A DNA stretch of 43,685 bases from Caulobacter sp. 602-1 (GCF_003931565.1 NZ_RRYI01000013.1:1-43685); one strand, 5' to 3'. Shown: positions 17,134-24,822, counted from the first letter of the stretch. Notes: generated from the letters alone by a model not told the origin. Numbers and translations are program-made.

Positions 17134-17960
17134 TGCTCGCCGACGCCATCGCCGCCGAACGCTTCCGCCTGCTGCGCGACCGTTCGGCCCTGTTCTGGGG
17201 GTTCTGCTTCGCCCCGATCGTGGGCTTCCTGCTCAGCATCGGCGGCGACCTCTTCCTGCACTATGTGGTCAAGAAGCCGATGCCCGGCCTGGGGATCGGC
17301 CTGCTCGACCAGATGATCAAGGCCCTGGCGGGCGGGGCCTCGACCTTCGGGGCGCTGTTCCTGATGATCGGCGCGGCCGCCATCCTGGCCGGCGACTATC
17401 GCTGGGAGACCTGGCGGCTGCTGACCCCGCGCAACACCCGCCAGAACCTGCTGCTGGCCAAGCTGGTCGTGGTCGGCGAGGCGGTGTTCTGGAGCCTGGC
17501 GCTGACCGCCGTGCTGTCGGCCGCCGCGGCGGTGATCGGCGCGGGGATCAACGGCAAGGCCCTGGCCGTGTCGATGTTCGATCGCAACCTGTTCGACGTG
17601 CTCGGCGTCCTGGCCATCACCTGGCTTGAGGCCATGACCCTGGCGGCCCTGTCCGCCTGCATCGGGGTGCTCTCGCGCTCGACCATGGGCGTGGTCGTCG
17701 CCTGCCTGGGCGTCCGGTTCGTGCAGACCGTGCTGGCCAGCTCGCTACGGATGATGGAACAGGGCCAGTCGAGTTGGAAGCTGCTGGCCATCCCCGTCTA
17801 TGACGCCGACCTGCTGCGCGCGACCTTGCTGGAGCCGACCATGCTGGGTCAGACCGCCAGCTCGGCCGGCGCGGCCCTGGCCATGCTCGCCGTCTGGACG
17901 GCCCTCTTGACGACCGGCGCGGTGCTGCTGTTCCGCCGCCAGGACCTGACCAAGGAGTAG
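17133..17960 (+). CDS. ABC transporter permease (ABC-2 type)
   Basis: The 275-residue inner-membrane protein has about six hydrophobic segments, starting with SALFWGFCFAPIVGFLLSI and including ALFLMIGAAAILAGDY. The stretch GDYRWETWRLLTPRNTRQNLLLAKL after the second segment is typical of ABC-2 permeases paired with BcrA-like ATPases. It forms the channel half of the exporter encoded with the preceding gene. The next gene, an acetyltransferase, starts 2 nt after its stop, and AAGGAG inside the permease's end serves as its ribosome site. Confidence 0.85.
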   Translation: MLADAIAAERFRLLRDRSALFWGFCFAPIVGFLLSIGGDLFLHYVVKKPMPGLGIGLLDQMIKALAGGASTFGALFLMIGAAAILAGDYRWETWRLLTPRNTRQNLLLAKLVVVGEAVFWSLALTAVLSAAAAVIGAGINGKALAVSMFDRNLFDVLGVLAITWLEAMTLAALSACIGVLSRSTMGVVVACLGVRFVQTVLASSLRMMEQGQSSWKLLAIPVYDADLLRATLLEPTMLGQTASSAGAALAMLAVWTALLTTGAVLLFRRQDLTKE

Positions 17961-17962
17961 GC

Positions 17963-18508
17963 GTGAAGACCCAGAAGCAACGGATGCTGGCCGGCGAGCT
18001 CTATACCGTCGACGCCGAGCTGCAGGCCGACCAGCGCGTCGCCCAGAGCTGGATGGATCGCTACAACAGCGCCGGGCTCGACGAGCGCCCGATGCTGCTG
18101 GCCCAGGGCCTGGGCGCGGTCGGAGAGAACGTGGCCGTCCGCGCGCCGTTCTTCGTCGACTACGGCTACAACATCCGCCTGGCCGACGGCGTGTTCATGA
18201 ACTTCAACTGCGTGATCCTGGACGTCGTCGAGGTCACCATCGGCGCGGCCACGGCCATCGGCCCGGGCGTGCAGATCCTGACCGCCGACCATCCGCGCGA
18301 TCCGGCCCTGCGCCGCACGGGCCAGGAGTCCGGCAAGCCCATCCATATCGGCGCCAATGTCTGGATCGGCGGCGGCGCGATCATCCTGCCCGGCGTGACC
18401 ATCGGCGACGACGCGGTGATCGGAGCCGGCGCGGTGGTGACGCGGGACGTGGCGGCCGGGGCGACGGTGGTGGGAAATCCGGCGCGGCCGGTGAAGCCGA
18501 AGGGCTAG
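17963..18508 (+). CDS. Sugar O-acetyltransferase (Maa/NodL/LacA-like)
   Basis: The 181-residue enzyme is a left-handed beta-helix acetyltransferase that moves acetyl from acetyl-CoA to a sugar hydroxyl. It opens TQKQRMLAGELYTVDAELQAD as in maltose acetyltransferase and has the hexapeptide-rich core (IGAATAIGPGVQI). The catalytic His is in LTADHPRDP, and IGANVWIGGGAIILPGVTIG is the classic late motif. GTG at 17963 is the start, 8 nt after AAGGAG. The gene is 2 nt downstream of the ABC permease, so it is probably the third gene of that operon. A shared substrate for the transporter and the acetylase is possible but not shown. Confidence 0.9.
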   Translation: MKTQKQRMLAGELYTVDAELQADQRVAQSWMDRYNSAGLDERPMLLAQGLGAVGENVAVRAPFFVDYGYNIRLADGVFMNFNCVILDVVEVTIGAATAIGPGVQILTADHPRDPALRRTGQESGKPIHIGANVWIGGGAIILPGVTIGDDAVIGAGAVVTRDVAAGATVVGNPARPVKPKG

Positions 18509-18612
18509 CGGCGGAACTCCAAGATCCACCTCAAGACGCGGACTGCCATATCGCATCTCTAGAGGAGTCTATGCCATGGTGGCTGCAAGCTTTGCCACGC
18601 TTGGAAGACTCT

Positions 18613-19179
18613 ATGACGCTGCGCATGTCTCTGCTCGCCCTGATCAGCCTGCTTCTTCTCGCTGACCCTGCGCATGCCCGTTCGCTGGCGGCGCCAACCA
18701 CCTCGAACGCCGAGATGACCCGCCTCTACAACGAGGACCAGAGCGATCGGGAGCCTGACGAAATAGATTGGGACAAGGTCACCGCTCGCGACGAACAGCG
18801 ACGCTTGGCCACCCGCGCGTTGCTCACGGCCGGCGCTCTACACACGGCCGAAGACTACGAGCACGCTGCTTTCATCTTCCAGCACGGCTCGAAGGCGGAC
18901 GACTACCTGCTGGCCCACACCCTGGCGATGGTGGCGGTCGGCAAGGGTGACAAGTCGTCTCTGTGGATCGCTAGCGCGACGCTCGACCGCTACCTGATGA
19001 TGATCGGCAAACCGCAGGTTTACGGCACACAGTTCAGGGGCTCGATGGGCCAGGAGCCTTATGATCGTAACCTGGTCTCCGACGCCCTCCGCAGCGAACT
19101 TGGCGTCCCCGCCCTAGCCCGCCAAGCCGAGCAACTCGAAGCTCTGCGCGCGGCTCGGGCGGCGGCCGTCAAGCCCTGA
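18613..19179 (+). CDS. DUF6624 family protein with signal peptide
   Basis: The 188-residue protein has an N-terminal signal peptide (MTLRMSLLALISLLLLADPAHA). Its mature part fits the DUF6624 pattern: EMTRLYNEDQSDR, then RDEQRR, LHTAEDYEHAAFIFQHGSKADDY, an ASATLDRYLMMIGKPQVYGTQF block. The function of this family is not known. ATG at 18613 is preferred because GGAAGA lies at the right distance and translation then begins directly with the signal peptide; an ATG at 18571 would add 14 residues after a ribosome site that is too close. A bidirectional terminator follows and separates it from rplQ. Confidence 0.8.
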   Translation: MTLRMSLLALISLLLLADPAHARSLAAPTTSNAEMTRLYNEDQSDREPDEIDWDKVTARDEQRRLATRALLTAGALHTAEDYEHAAFIFQHGSKADDYLLAHTLAMVAVGKGDKSSLWIASATLDRYLMMIGKPQVYGTQFRGSMGQEPYDRNLVSDALRSELGVPALARQAEQLEALRAARAAAVKP

Positions 19180-19193
19180 GCGCAGAAACGACA

Positions 19194-19219
19194 AAGGCCC
19201 CGGATTTCTCCGGGGCCTT
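19194..19219. terminator. Bidirectional terminator
   Basis: AAGGCCCCGGA pairs with TCCGGGGCCTT over 11 perfect base pairs around a 4-nt loop (TTTC). It lies between the DUF6624 gene (plus strand) and rplQ (minus strand), which converge here, and can serve both. On the minus strand TT(TG)T-type bases follow the stem. Near-identical stems occur at 35238-35267 and 43425-43454. Confidence 0.85.
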
Positions 19220-19223
19220 CGCG

Positions 19224-19238
19224 TTCAGCTGGCGCTGA
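19224..19238. repeat. Copy 1 of a terminator-adjacent 15-mer
   Basis: TTCAGCTGGCGCTGA matches TTCAGCTGACGCTGA at 43467-43481 in 14 of 15 bases. In both places it lies between the stop of a translation gene (rplQ here, tuf there) and a GGCCCCGG-type terminator. It can fold on itself as TCAGC/GCTGA. The origin could be a shared 3' untranslated segment or a small structural element. Confidence 0.5.
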
Positions 19239-19244
19239 AAGATC

Positions 19245-19658
19245 TTAGTCTTCGGCGTCGTTGACGTAGACCGGACCCGAGTCCTTGCCCTTTTCCGAGA
19301 CGTCGCGGTCGACGAACTCGATCACGGCCATGGCGGCGTTGTCGCCGTAGCGGTAGCCGGCCTTCAGGACGCGGATGTAGCCGCCCTGACGGTCCTTGTA
19401 GCGCGGGCCGAGGACCGCGAAGAGCTTGCCGACTTGTTCGACGTCGCGAACCGAGCTGATGGCCTGACGACGAGCGTGCAGGTCGCCGCGCTTGGCCAGG
19501 GTGACCAGCTTTTCGACGATCGGACGCAGTTCCTTGGCCTTGGGCAGGGTGGTGACGATCTGCTCGTGCTTGATCAGCGAAGCCGACATGTTGGCGAACA
19601 TGGCGGTGCGGTGAGCCGAGGTGCGGCCGAGTTTGCGGTGGGCGTTACCGTGACGCAT
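19245..19658 (-). CDS. rplQ: 50S ribosomal protein L17
   Basis: The 137-residue protein opens MRHGNAHRKLGRTSAHRTAMFANM, the unmistakable L17 start, and contains LARRGDLHARRQAISSVRD-like sequence typical of the family. L17 sits near the peptide exit tunnel of the large subunit. The alphaproteobacterial C-terminal tail (SEKGKDSGPVYVNDAED) is acidic. It is the last gene of the rpsM-rpsK-rpoA-rplQ group. Unlike the tighter upstream spacing, 200 nt and a hairpin at 19797-19830 separate it from rpoA, so it may be partly attenuated. Confidence 0.97.
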   Translation of the reverse strand: MRHGNAHRKLGRTSAHRTAMFANMSASLIKHEQIVTTLPKAKELRPIVEKLVTLAKRGDLHARRQAISSVRDVEQVGKLFAVLGPRYKDRQGGYIRVLKAGYRYGDNAAMAVIEFVDRDVSEKGKDSGPVYVNDAED

Positions 19659-19796
19659 GTCTTAGTCTCCTGGGCATCGAGCCCGAGCGGCGCAAAATAT
19701 GTCGAGCGCCTGATTGTCACCAATCCTGGTCCGTCCCGACCGGGTCAGAGCGAAGCGCCGGGGCCCTCGACCGCGTGAGCGGCTTCAAAAGGCCCA

Positions 19797-19830
19797 GGCC
19801 GCCTCCCCTTCCGAGGAAGGAGAAGCGGCC
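19797..19830 (-). terminator. Hairpin between rpoA and rplQ
   Basis: GGCCGC (19797-19802) pairs with GCGGCC (19825-19830), and CCTTCC (19807-19812) with GGAAGG (19815-19820), leaving a small internal bulge. On the minus strand the stem is followed by TGGGCCTTTTG, a weak T-run. It lies 29 nt after the rpoA stop, so it may be a partial terminator that lowers rplQ expression, or an mRNA-processing or stability element. Confidence 0.5.
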
Positions 19831-19858
19831 CGGATTAAGCGCGGTGGCGAAGAGGTTC

Positions 19859-20875
19859 TTAGATTTGGTCTTCGAACTTCTTGGCCAGGTCTTCGATGTT
19901 CTCCGGCGGCCAGTTCGGCACGTCCATGCCGAGGTGCAGGCCCATGCCGGCGAGAACTTCCTTGATCTCGTTCAGCGACTTGCGGCCGAAGTTCGGGGTG
20001 CGGAGCATCTCGGCTTCGGTCTTCTGGATCAGATCGCCGATGTAGACGATGTTGTCGTTCTTCAGGCAGTTGGCCGAACGGACCGACAGTTCCAGCTCGT
20101 CGACCTTCTTCAGCAGGGCCGGGTTGAACGGCAGTTCCGGCTTGGACTCGTCGGCCGACTTGGCCTTCGGTTCCTCGAAGGTGATGAAGATCTGCAGTTG
20201 GTCCTGCAGGATCCGGGCGGCGTAGGCCACGGCGTCCACCGGAGTGACGGCGCCGTTGGTTTCCACTTCCAGGACCAGCTTGTCATAGTCCAGCGACTGG
20301 CCTTGACGGGTCGGCTCGACGCGGTAGGCGACGCGCTTGACCGGCGAGTAGAGCGCGTCGACGGCGATGAGGCCGATCGGCGCGTCTTCCGGACGGTTGC
20401 GGTCGGCCGGGACGTAGCCCTTGCCGTTGTTGACCGTGAACTCCATCCGCACCGAAGCGCCGTCGTCCAGCGTGCAGAGCACGTGGTCGGGGTTCAGGAT
20501 TTCGATGTCGGCCGGGGTTTCGATCTGACCGGCGGTCACCGGGCCGGGGCCCGTGGCGCGCAGGGTCATGCGCTTCGGGCCTTCGGCGTGCATCCGAACG
20601 GCCAGTTGCTTGATGTTCAGAACGATATCAACGACGTCCTCGCGGACGCCTTCGAGCGAGGAGAATTCGTGCACCACGCCATCGATCTGGATGGCGGTGA
20701 CGGCGGCGCCTTGCAGCGACGAGAGCAGAACGCGACGCAGGGCGTTGCCGAGCGTCACACCGAAACCGCGCTCGAGGGGCTCGGCGACGATACGGGCCTT
20801 GCGGGTCGCATCGGCTCCGGTTTCGATCTGCGGCTTCTCAGGACGGATCAGCTCGTTCCAGTTTCTTTCGATCAC
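19859..20875 (-). CDS. rpoA: DNA-directed RNA polymerase alpha subunit
   Basis: The 338-residue protein is RpoA. The N-terminal domain (about 1-235) carries ERGFGVTLGNALRRVLLSSLQGAAV, the dimerisation and beta-contact segment. The C-terminal domain carries KVDELELSVRSANCLKNDNIVYIGDLI and NFGRKSLNEIKEVLAGMGLHLGM, which bind UP elements and activators. The linker (about 236-260) is Lys/Glu/Ser-rich. It assembles the core RNA polymerase in the cytoplasm. A hairpin (20892-20913) lies just before its start. It is transcribed with rpsM and rpsK, the usual alpha operon without rpsD. Confidence 0.98.
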   Translation of the reverse strand: MIERNWNELIRPEKPQIETGADATRKARIVAEPLERGFGVTLGNALRRVLLSSLQGAAVTAIQIDGVVHEFSSLEGVREDVVDIVLNIKQLAVRMHAEGPKRMTLRATGPGPVTAGQIETPADIEILNPDHVLCTLDDGASVRMEFTVNNGKGYVPADRNRPEDAPIGLIAVDALYSPVKRVAYRVEPTRQGQSLDYDKLVLEVETNGAVTPVDAVAYAARILQDQLQIFITFEEPKAKSADESKPELPFNPALLKKVDELELSVRSANCLKNDNIVYIGDLIQKTEAEMLRTPNFGRKSLNEIKEVLAGMGLHLGMDVPNWPPENIEDLAKKFEDQI

Positions 20876-20891
20876 GTGGTCGGGTCCCTTG

Positions 20892-20913
20892 AACGCGGCT
20901 CGCCGGCCGCGTT
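20892..20913 (-). other. Hairpin upstream of rpoA
   Basis: AACGCGGC (20892-20899) pairs with GCCGCGTT (20906-20913) around a 6-nt loop. It lies 17-38 nt before the rpoA ATG in the rpsK-rpoA gap. No T-run follows, so termination is unlikely; a role in mRNA stability or initiation is possible. Confidence 0.4.
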
Positions 20914-20952
20914 TTGCGCAGCCGGCGAAGGAGATTAGTGGTCTAAAAAGTA

Positions 20953-21342
20953 CTAGACGCGACGGCGCTTGGGCGGACGGCAGCCGTTGTGCGGGATCGG
21001 CGTGACGTCGCGGATGGTCGTGATCGTCATGCCCGCGGCTTGCAGCGCGCGAAGAGCCGATTCACGGCCCGAACCCGGACCCGAAACGTTGACTTCCAGG
21101 GTCTTGACGCCGTGCTCGGCGGCCTTCTTGCCCGCGTCTTCCGCAGCCATCTGGGCGGCGTACGGCGTCGACTTGCGCGAACCCTTGAAGCCCATCATGC
21201 CGGCCGAGGACCACGAGATCGTGTTGCCTTGGGCGTCGGTGATGGTGATCATGGTGTTGTTGAACGAGGCGTTCACGTGCGCCACGCCCGAGGTGATGTT
21301 CTTGCGTTCGCGCTTTTTAACGCGACCCGGTTCCTTGGCCAT
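20953..21342 (-). CDS. rpsK: 30S ribosomal protein S11
   Basis: The 129-residue protein shows the S11 pattern: AHVNASFNNTMITITDAQGN, SAGMMGFKGSRKSTPYAAQMAAE and the C-terminal IPHNGCRPPKRRRV. S11 forms part of the platform of the small subunit near the mRNA exit. ATG at 21342 gives the usual MAKEPGRV start, whereas a TTG six bases upstream would add two residues. It is the second gene of the alpha operon, 12 nt after rpsM. The 76-nt gap to rpoA is larger than the other gaps. Confidence 0.97.
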   Translation of the reverse strand: MAKEPGRVKKRERKNITSGVAHVNASFNNTMITITDAQGNTISWSSAGMMGFKGSRKSTPYAAQMAAEDAGKKAAEHGVKTLEVNVSGPGSGRESALRALQAAGMTITTIRDVTPIPHNGCRPPKRRRV

Positions 21343-21354
21343 CGTCAAGCTACC

Positions 21355-21723
21355 TTATTTCTTCTTGCCGGCGATCGGCTTGGCCGGACCCTTGCGGGTG
21401 CGAGCGTTCGTGTGGGTGCGCTGACCGCGGACCGGCAGGCCCTTACGGTGACGCAGGCCGCGATAGCAGGCCAGGTCCATCAGACGCTTGATGTTCATCG
21501 AGTTCTCGCGACGCAGGTCGCCCTCGACGGTGTAGTCACGGTCGATCGTCTCGCGGATCTGCAGGACTTCCGCGTCGGTCAATTGATTGACGCGACGGGC
21601 TTCCTCGATGCCCACCTTGGTGATGATCTCACGAGCCGACTTTTGGCCGATGCCGTGAATGTACTGAAGCGCGATCAAAACGCGCTTGTTCGTCGGGATG
21701 TTGACGCCTGCGATACGGGCCAC
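21355..21723 (-). CDS. rpsM: 30S ribosomal protein S13
   Basis: With GTG at 21723 as start the product is 122 residues (ARIAGVNIPTNKRVLIALQYIHGIG...), the standard length, and AGGAGA lies upstream at suitable spacing. An upstream ATG at 21744 would add seven non-family residues. Family motifs are the helix-hairpin-helix IGQKSAREI and the C-terminal RGLRHRKGLPVRGQRTHTNARTRKG. S13 contacts the head of the 30S subunit and the P-site tRNA. It is the first gene of a unit with a strong upstream promoter (21830-21857). Confidence 0.97.
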   Translation of the reverse strand: MARIAGVNIPTNKRVLIALQYIHGIGQKSAREIITKVGIEEARRVNQLTDAEVLQIRETIDRDYTVEGDLRRENSMNIKRLMDLACYRGLRHRKGLPVRGQRTHTNARTRKGPAKPIAGKKK

Positions 21724-21829
21724 GTCTAATGTTCTCCTAGTCACGCACTAAAGACGCGAACGGCGCGCCCGGCCGGGTCGGAGACCCAAACCGGCGCGCA
21801 CGGATCGCGCCCTTTCGCGGAAGCGCCCC

Positions 21830-21857
21830 GTTATAGGGATCGTTTCGCTTCCGTCAA
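21830..21857 (-). promoter_or_regulatory. Strong promoter for rpsM-rpsK-rpoA-rplQ
   Basis: On the minus strand TTGACG (21852-21857) and TATAAC (21830-21835) are separated by 16 bp, close to the housekeeping consensus. The expected start of transcription is near 21823, giving a leader of about 100 nt before rpsM. Two GAATC sites (GANTC, the CcrM methylation motif) lie just upstream, at 21863-21867 and 21883-21887, inside an imperfect inverted repeat. Confidence 0.75.
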
Positions 21858-21913
21858 CAACTGAATCCACCAGACATCCAGTGAATCAGGGCTTCTTTAA
21901 GCGACGACGCTCC

Positions 21914-21931
21914 GCGTGACGAATGTCACGC
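21914..21931 (-). other. Hairpin downstream of adk
   Basis: GCGTGAC (21914-21920) and GTCACGC (21925-21931) form a perfect 7-bp stem with a GAAT loop, 38 nt after the adk stop. No T-run follows on either strand, so it is either a weak terminator, an mRNA 3'-end stabiliser, or a protein-binding dyad. Confidence 0.4.
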
Positions 21932-21969
21932 TACCTTTCGGTATTTGGAGCCTGTTTATCTCTGTCGGA

Positions 21970-22545
21970 TCAACCGACCGAGACAGGCGCCAAGGCCTCG
22001 TCGATGGAACTGGCGACGGCTTCGACCGAACCCATTCCGTCCAGTTCCGTGAGCTTCCCCTGCCCTTCATAGTAAGGCAGCAGCGGCGCGGTCTGGGCAT
22101 TGTACTGAGCCAGGCGAGTCACGAAGACTTCGGGATTGTCGTCCGGCCGTCCCTGTTCTTCGAACCGCTTCTTGATCCGCTCGATCAGGGCTGGCTCGTC
22201 TACCTTGAGTCGGAGAACAGAGTCGATCTTCTGTCCACGGGCCGCCAACATCTTATCCAGAGCTTGCGCCTGGGCGACCGTGCGCGGGAAACCGTCGAAG
22301 ATCGCGCCGCCGGCCGCCTCGGCCTCGGGCAGACGATCCTCGATCAGCGCGATGACGATCTCGTCGGTGACCAGCTCGCCGCGGTCCAGCACGCCCTTCA
22401 CCTTCAGGCCCAGCTCCGAGCCCGAGGCGATGGCGGCGCGCAGCATGTCGCCGGTCGAGAGCTGGACCATGCCACGCTCGGTGACCAGGCGCTTGGCCTG
22501 AGTGCCCTTCCCCGCCGCTGGCGGACCGAACAGGATCAAGTTCAT
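21970..22545 (-). CDS. adk: Adenylate kinase
   Basis: The 191-residue enzyme interconverts ATP plus AMP and two ADP in the cytoplasm. Walker A is GPPAAGKGT (7-15), the AMP-binding part reads STGDMLRAAIASGSELG, and DGFPRTVAQAQALD follows. It is the short-lid form: the long zinc-type LID segment is absent, matching its length of about 190 rather than about 215 residues. It lies between secY and rpsM, its common place in this superlocus, but a strong terminator upstream (22623-22654) suggests transcription separate from secY. Confidence 0.97.
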   Translation of the reverse strand: MNLILFGPPAAGKGTQAKRLVTERGMVQLSTGDMLRAAIASGSELGLKVKGVLDRGELVTDEIVIALIEDRLPEAEAAGGAIFDGFPRTVAQAQALDKMLAARGQKIDSVLRLKVDEPALIERIKKRFEEQGRPDDNPEVFVTRLAQYNAQTAPLLPYYEGQGKLTELDGMGSVEAVASSIDEALAPVSVG

Positions 22546-22622
22546 GTAAGCCCCTTCGCGCGTCTGCCGAGTCTGCGCCCGGCTGATCTCCCGGAGCAGA
22601 CCTAGAGCCCCGGGAAAGAAAA

Positions 22623-22654
22623 CGGAAGCCGGTTTTGTGACAAACCGGCTTCCG
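22623..22654 (-). terminator. Intrinsic terminator after secY
   Basis: A 13-bp perfect stem (CGGAAGCCGGTTT / AAACCGGCTTCCG) with a 6-nt loop is followed on the minus strand by TTTTCTTTC. It begins 28 nt after the secY stop and precedes adk. This is a good intrinsic terminator, so adk is likely to need its own promoter or readthrough. Confidence 0.85.
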
Positions 22655-22681
22655 ACGCTTCCAATAAATTTGAAGCTCGGC

Positions 22682-24037
22682 TTAGCGGCTACGGCCGCCG
22701 CGCAGCTTCGACTTCTTGATGAGGCCCTCGTACTGGTGGGCCAGCAGGTGCGACTGGATCTGCGCCACGGTGTCCATGGTCACCGTCACGACGATCAGGA
22801 TCGAGGTGCCGCCCAGGGCGAACTGGTTCGACTTGACCGCCATCATCACCAGCTCCGGCGCCACGCAGACGGCCGTGATGTAGGCCGCGCCGATCACCGT
22901 CAGGCGGGTCAGCACGTAGTCCAGGTACTCGGCGGTGCGCTTGCCCGGGCGGATGCCGGGCAGGAAGCCGCCGTACTTGCGCAGGTTCTCGGCCGTCTCC
23001 TCGGGGTTGAACACGACCGAGGTGTAGAAGAACGAGAAGAAGATGATCAGCAGGGCGTAGAACACCAGGAACGCCGGGTGGCCGTGCTGCAGCGCGCCGA
23101 CCACGCCCGGCAGCCACTGGGCCCAGGACGGCAGGTTGGCCGCGTTGATGAACTGCAGGGCCGTCGTCGGCAGCAGCAGCAGGCTGGAGGCGAAGATCGG
23201 CGGGATGACGCCCGCGGTGTTGATCTTCAGCGGCATGAACGAGCTCTCGCCGCCGACCATGCGGTTGCCCTGCTGGCGCTTGGGATAGTGGACCAGCAGG
23301 CGGCGCTGCGAGCGCTCCATGAACACGATGGCCAGGATGGCGGCCACGGCGCCGATCAGGATCAGGAACAGCGGCGTGTAGTTGCCCGAGGTCTGCGACT
23401 GGACCAGCAGCTGGCCCAGGCTCATCGGCAGGTGGGCCACGATGCCGGCGAAGATGATCAGGCTGACGCCGTTGCCGACGCCGCGGCTGGTGATCTGCTC
23501 GCCCAGCCACATCAGGAACAGGGTGCCGCCGGTCAGGGCCACGACGGTCGAGACGACGAAGAACACCGGGCCGACGCCGCCGGCCACCAGGCCGGGCTGG
23601 GCCGACAGGCCGATGGCGATCGAGGCCGACTGGACCACGGCCAGCACCACGGCCAGATAGCGGGTGTATTGGTTGAGGGTCTTGCGCCCCGCCTCCCCGC
23701 CTTCCTTCTTCAGCTTCTCCCACGGCGGATACACCGTGCCCATCAGCTGCACGATGATCGAGGCGCTGATGTAGGGCATCACGTTCAGCGAGAAGATGGC
23801 CATGCGCTGCACGGCGCCGCCCGAGAACGTGTTGAACATGCCGAGGATGCCCTCGGCGTTGCCGCTGAACAGGCGCGAGAACGCGGCCGGATCGATGCCG
23901 GGGATCGGCACATAGGTGCCCAGGCGGTAGACGACCAGAGCGATGATCGTGAACCAGATGCGCTTGTGAAGTTCGGTCGCCTTTTGGAACGACGCGAAAT
24001 TCATGTTGGCTGCGAGTTGTTCGGCGGCCGAGGCCAT
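22682..24037 (-). CDS. secY: Preprotein translocase subunit SecY
   Basis: The 451-residue inner-membrane protein forms the SecYEG protein-conducting channel. It shows ten hydrophobic segments and the family hallmarks YRLGTYVPIPGIDP near the start, IFSLNVMPYISASIIVQL, GGTLFLMWLGEQITSRGVGNG (plug/lateral gate area), and RPGKRTAEYLDYVLTRLT with the C-terminal cytoplasmic loop. It sits between rplO and adk, its usual position. Its leader (24038-24269) holds a small hairpin GCCGGA/TCCGGC at 24067-24083 and a larger one at 24170-24199. Confidence 0.97.
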   Translation of the reverse strand: MASAAEQLAANMNFASFQKATELHKRIWFTIIALVVYRLGTYVPIPGIDPAAFSRLFSGNAEGILGMFNTFSGGAVQRMAIFSLNVMPYISASIIVQLMGTVYPPWEKLKKEGGEAGRKTLNQYTRYLAVVLAVVQSASIAIGLSAQPGLVAGGVGPVFFVVSTVVALTGGTLFLMWLGEQITSRGVGNGVSLIIFAGIVAHLPMSLGQLLVQSQTSGNYTPLFLILIGAVAAILAIVFMERSQRRLLVHYPKRQQGNRMVGGESSFMPLKINTAGVIPPIFASSLLLLPTTALQFINAANLPSWAQWLPGVVGALQHGHPAFLVFYALLIIFFSFFYTSVVFNPEETAENLRKYGGFLPGIRPGKRTAEYLDYVLTRLTVIGAAYITAVCVAPELVMMAVKSNQFALGGTSILIVVTVTMDTVAQIQSHLLAHQYEGLIKKSKLRGGRSR

Positions 24038-24169
24038 TCAGATCCCCACGACTCTGGAGCGTGACGGCCGGACACGATCCGGCGACTCCAACGAAATTTG
24101 GCGCGGAGCCTGCTTATCCGTTTCAAAGGATTTGAAAAGGGCAGGCCCAGGTAGAGGGCACAAATAGGT

Positions 24170-24199
24170 GAGGCTCGCCGTGATGTCACGGCGAGCCTC
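24170..24199 (-). terminator. Long hairpin between rplO and secY
   Basis: A 14-bp perfect inverted repeat (GAGGCTCGCCGTGA / TCACGGCGAGCCTC) with a 2-base centre, further extended by AATAG/CTATT, lies 71 nt after the rplO stop. On the minus strand the downstream sequence is only mildly T-rich (CTATTTG), so termination is likely but not certain. Confidence 0.6.
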
Positions 24200-24207
24200 C
24201 TATTTCT

Positions 24208-24261
24208 GTCATCCCGGTCGAAACGAAGTCCCGAAAAGCGCCAGGCGCTCACCGGGATGAC
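24208..24261. repeat. REP-like inverted repeat element (degenerate)
   Basis: GTCATCCCGGT (24208-24218) is repeated in inverse as ACCGGGATGAC (24251-24261), with 32 bases between. The arms and the following CGAAACGAAGTC match the family of short dispersed GTCATCCCGG...CCGGGATGAC palindromes common in caulobacterial and other alphaproteobacterial genomes. The middle looks shortened. It lies right after the rplO stop. Confidence 0.55.
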
Positions 24262-24269
24262 ATATGGCC

Positions 24270-24755
24270 TTAGGCTTCGGCTTGCGCCTTGGCCTTCTTG
24301 GTCACGGTGACCGAACCACCGGCGGCCTCGACGGCCTTGATGGCGGCTTCCGTGGCCGAATAGACAGTCAGCTTCAGGGCGGTCTTGATCTCGCCCTTGC
24401 CCAGCAGCTTCACGCCGTCGAGTTCACGACGGATGACGCCGGCGGCGACCAGGTCGGCGGGAGCCAGCTCGGCGCCGGCCTTGAACTTGCCGGCGGCGAC
24501 GGCCTGTTCCAGGCGCCACAGGTTCACTTCGGCGAACTCGAGGCGGAAGGGGTTGTTGAAGCCGCGCTTAGGCATACGCATGTGGAGCGGCATCTGGCCG
24601 CCTTCGAAGCCGGCGATGGCGACGCCCGAGCGCGCCTTCTGGCCCTTCACACCGCGACCGGCGGTCTTGCCCTTGCCCGAACCCGGGCCGCGGCCGACGC
24701 GCATGCGGCCCTTGGTCGAGCCTTCCTGCGGGGCCAGTTCGTTCAGCTTGGTCAT
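24270..24755 (-). CDS. rplO: 50S ribosomal protein L15
   Basis: The 161-residue protein has MTKLNELAPQEGSTKGRMRVGRGPGSGKGKTAGRGVKGQKAR (positions 1-42 in the family pattern), a basic Gly-rich tail that reaches into the 23S rRNA core, and the globular part ending VTVTKKAKAQAEA. L15 helps late assembly of the large subunit. It is preceded by a 185-nt gap with a terminator and a promoter-like pair (24823-24851), and followed by a REP-like element and a hairpin, so it looks like its own transcription unit inside the superlocus. Confidence 0.97.
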   Translation of the reverse strand: MTKLNELAPQEGSTKGRMRVGRGPGSGKGKTAGRGVKGQKARSGVAIAGFEGGQMPLHMRMPKRGFNNPFRLEFAEVNLWRLEQAVAAGKFKAGAELAPADLVAAGVIRRELDGVKLLGKGEIKTALKLTVYSATEAAIKAVEAAGGSVTVTKKAKAQAEA

Positions 24756-24822
24756 ATGTGCCTCTCCTTGGAGATCTGCGCCCAGCCAGCGGCTGGACTC
24801 GGCTTGAGAAATCAGAGCGCGC

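Noticed and set aside
22637..24064. A long plus-strand frame (475 codons) opposite secY
   Set aside because: It is antisense to the conserved secY gene, with no ribosome site or family resemblance. High GC produces such frames.
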